In this document: positions 63,502 through 64,000 of the stretch, piece by piece
Layout: each line of letters opens with the position of its first letter
How positions within the stretch are numbered: position 1 is the stretch's first letter
From: Oceanospirillaceae bacterium ASP10-02a
Lineage (GTDB): Bacteria > Pseudomonadota > Gammaproteobacteria > Pseudomonadales > Balneatricaceae
NCBI GenBank assembly: GCA_905182035.1
Contig: CAJIZL010000001.1
Coordinates: forward strand, 1-64,000
Length of the DNA: 64,000 nucleotides
Direction of reading: 5' to 3'
Notes under the pieces: model-generated
Database searches by the model: none
Seen by the model: the letters and a program-made list of their open reading frames with translations, nothing else
What the model was told of the DNA's origin: nothing
Translations under genes and position numbers: made by a program

Positions 63502-64000
63502 ATGGACACTGTTAGTTTTACCCAAATGAAATATGGCACCCACAAAGATTACGCAATGCTGCAAGAACTCGAGCACTCGTTCCGTGCCAAAACGGCTCAA
63601 CGATTATTTAATGAACTCGAACGGCAAGGCCAAGACAGTATAGAAGGTTACCGTATCAGCCGTTTGGAGCACAGTCTACAATCTGCCACGAGAGCGTGGC
63701 ACGAGGGGGCTGATGATGATTGGATAGTGGCTGCACTGTTACATGACATAGGTGATGGCTTGGCACCACAAAATCACGACAGCATGGCTGCAGAAATCAT
63801 CCGCCCTTTTGTAAGTGAGGAAGTGACTTGGGTAATTGAACACCATGGCACCTTTCAAATGATTTACTACGCCCATCATTTAGATGGTTGGAACCCCAAT
63901 GAACGCGACCAATACCGTGAACATCCTTATTATCAAACCGCCGTGGATTTTTGCGAACGTTGGGATCAGAACTGCTTTGATCCAGATTATGAGAGCCAAC
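63502..64000 (+). CDS. HD-domain oxygenase-like protein (PhnZ/TmpB-type), 3' end cut by window edge
   Basis: The 166 visible residues run off the window. HD-family ligands are His57 (RLEHSLQ), His81-Asp82 (LLHDIGD), His92, His114/115 (EHHGTF) and Asp155 (RWDQ), the six-ligand layout of mixed-valent diiron oxygenases such as PhnZ and MIOX, which oxidise C-H bonds instead of hydrolysing phosphate. PhnZ has a histidine at the position of Asp85 as I recall, so the substrate may differ from hydroxy-2-aminoethylphosphonate. CTGGAG lies 8 bp before the ATG. Coupled to the PhyH gene 19 bp upstream. Confidence 0.82.
   Translation, partial: MDTVSFTQMKYGTHKDYAMLQELEHSFRAKTAQRLFNELERQGQDSIEGYRISRLEHSLQSATRAWHEGADDDWIVAALLHDIGDGLAPQNHDSMAAEIIRPFVSEEVTWVIEHHGTFQMIYYAHHLDGWNPNERDQYREHPYYQTAVDFCERWDQNCFDPDYESQ

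Noticed and set aside
1-64000. CRISPR arrays, tRNA/rRNA genes, prophage or IS elements.
   Set aside because: No regularly spaced repeats, cloverleaf-like sequences, integrases or transposases were seen by reading; a dedicated scan was not possible.

Overview
The window is ordinary bacterial chromosome, almost fully coding, on both strands. It suggests a marine gammaproteobacterium close to the Oceanospirillales/Pseudomonadales. The evidence is the order gyrA-serC-pheA-(tyrA-aroA fusion)-cmk-rpsA-ihfB-lapA-lapB-pyrF, the lexA-sulA pair next to a divergent dinG, a smr gene divergent from prmB-aroC, and Pseudomonas-like forms of FolE, GyrA (Thr83) and the TyrA-AroA fusion. The species assignment is inference. 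I see no rRNA, tRNA, CRISPR array, insertion sequence, integrase or phage gene. Only one gene-free stretch exceeds 300 bases (23703-24025).

Layout. 1-5241: a DUF2237 gene cut by the window edge, a PPOX-type flavoprotein, ttcA-yaiL, recQ and a YecA-like gene. 5248-9480: prmB, aroC and a tungstate ABC transporter (tupABC), all leftward. 9576-18864: smr, folE, a patatin-like lipase, small envelope or regulatory genes (DUF4892, sixA, DUF4389), gpsA, an RhlB-like helicase, and the SOS block dinG/lexA-sulA with two tandem LexA boxes. 18872-31850: apeB, prc, a decayed CoA-transferase remnant, srkA, then a rightward run of metabolic and stress genes (MBL hydrolase, S4 protein, benE, HDAC-like deacetylase, ppnP, trxC, DUF5062, ECHDC3-like crotonase, HD hydrolase, ybiT). 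31862-35654: a minimal type IV pilus-like set (one pilin, PilC, a short PilB) around coaE-yacG, with no prepilin peptidase gene. 35729-49603: dgt, comEA, pyrF, lapBA, ihfB, rpsA, cmk, tyrA-aroA, pheA, serC and gyrA, a large leftward housekeeping block for aromatic amino acids, serine and translation.

49834-64000 is the more accessory end. After ubiG-yciK come a GIY-YIG protein and a DUF3549 protein. Next is a leftward gene set (aldehyde dehydrogenase, atypical M19 dipeptidase-like protein, an unrecognised 566-residue protein, a DUF3726-like protein) facing a divergent LysR regulator; this looks like a regulated catabolic module of unknown substrate. A D-cysteine desulfhydrase/cysteate lyase-like gene, a coiled-coil membrane protein and a two-gene YeeE/YedE sulfur transporter follow. 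The window ends in a tandem of a PhyH-family Fe(II)/2-oxoglutarate oxygenase and an HD-domain protein with the architecture of PhnY/PhnZ oxidative phosphonate cleavage. The last two loci are the best candidates for undescribed chemistry.
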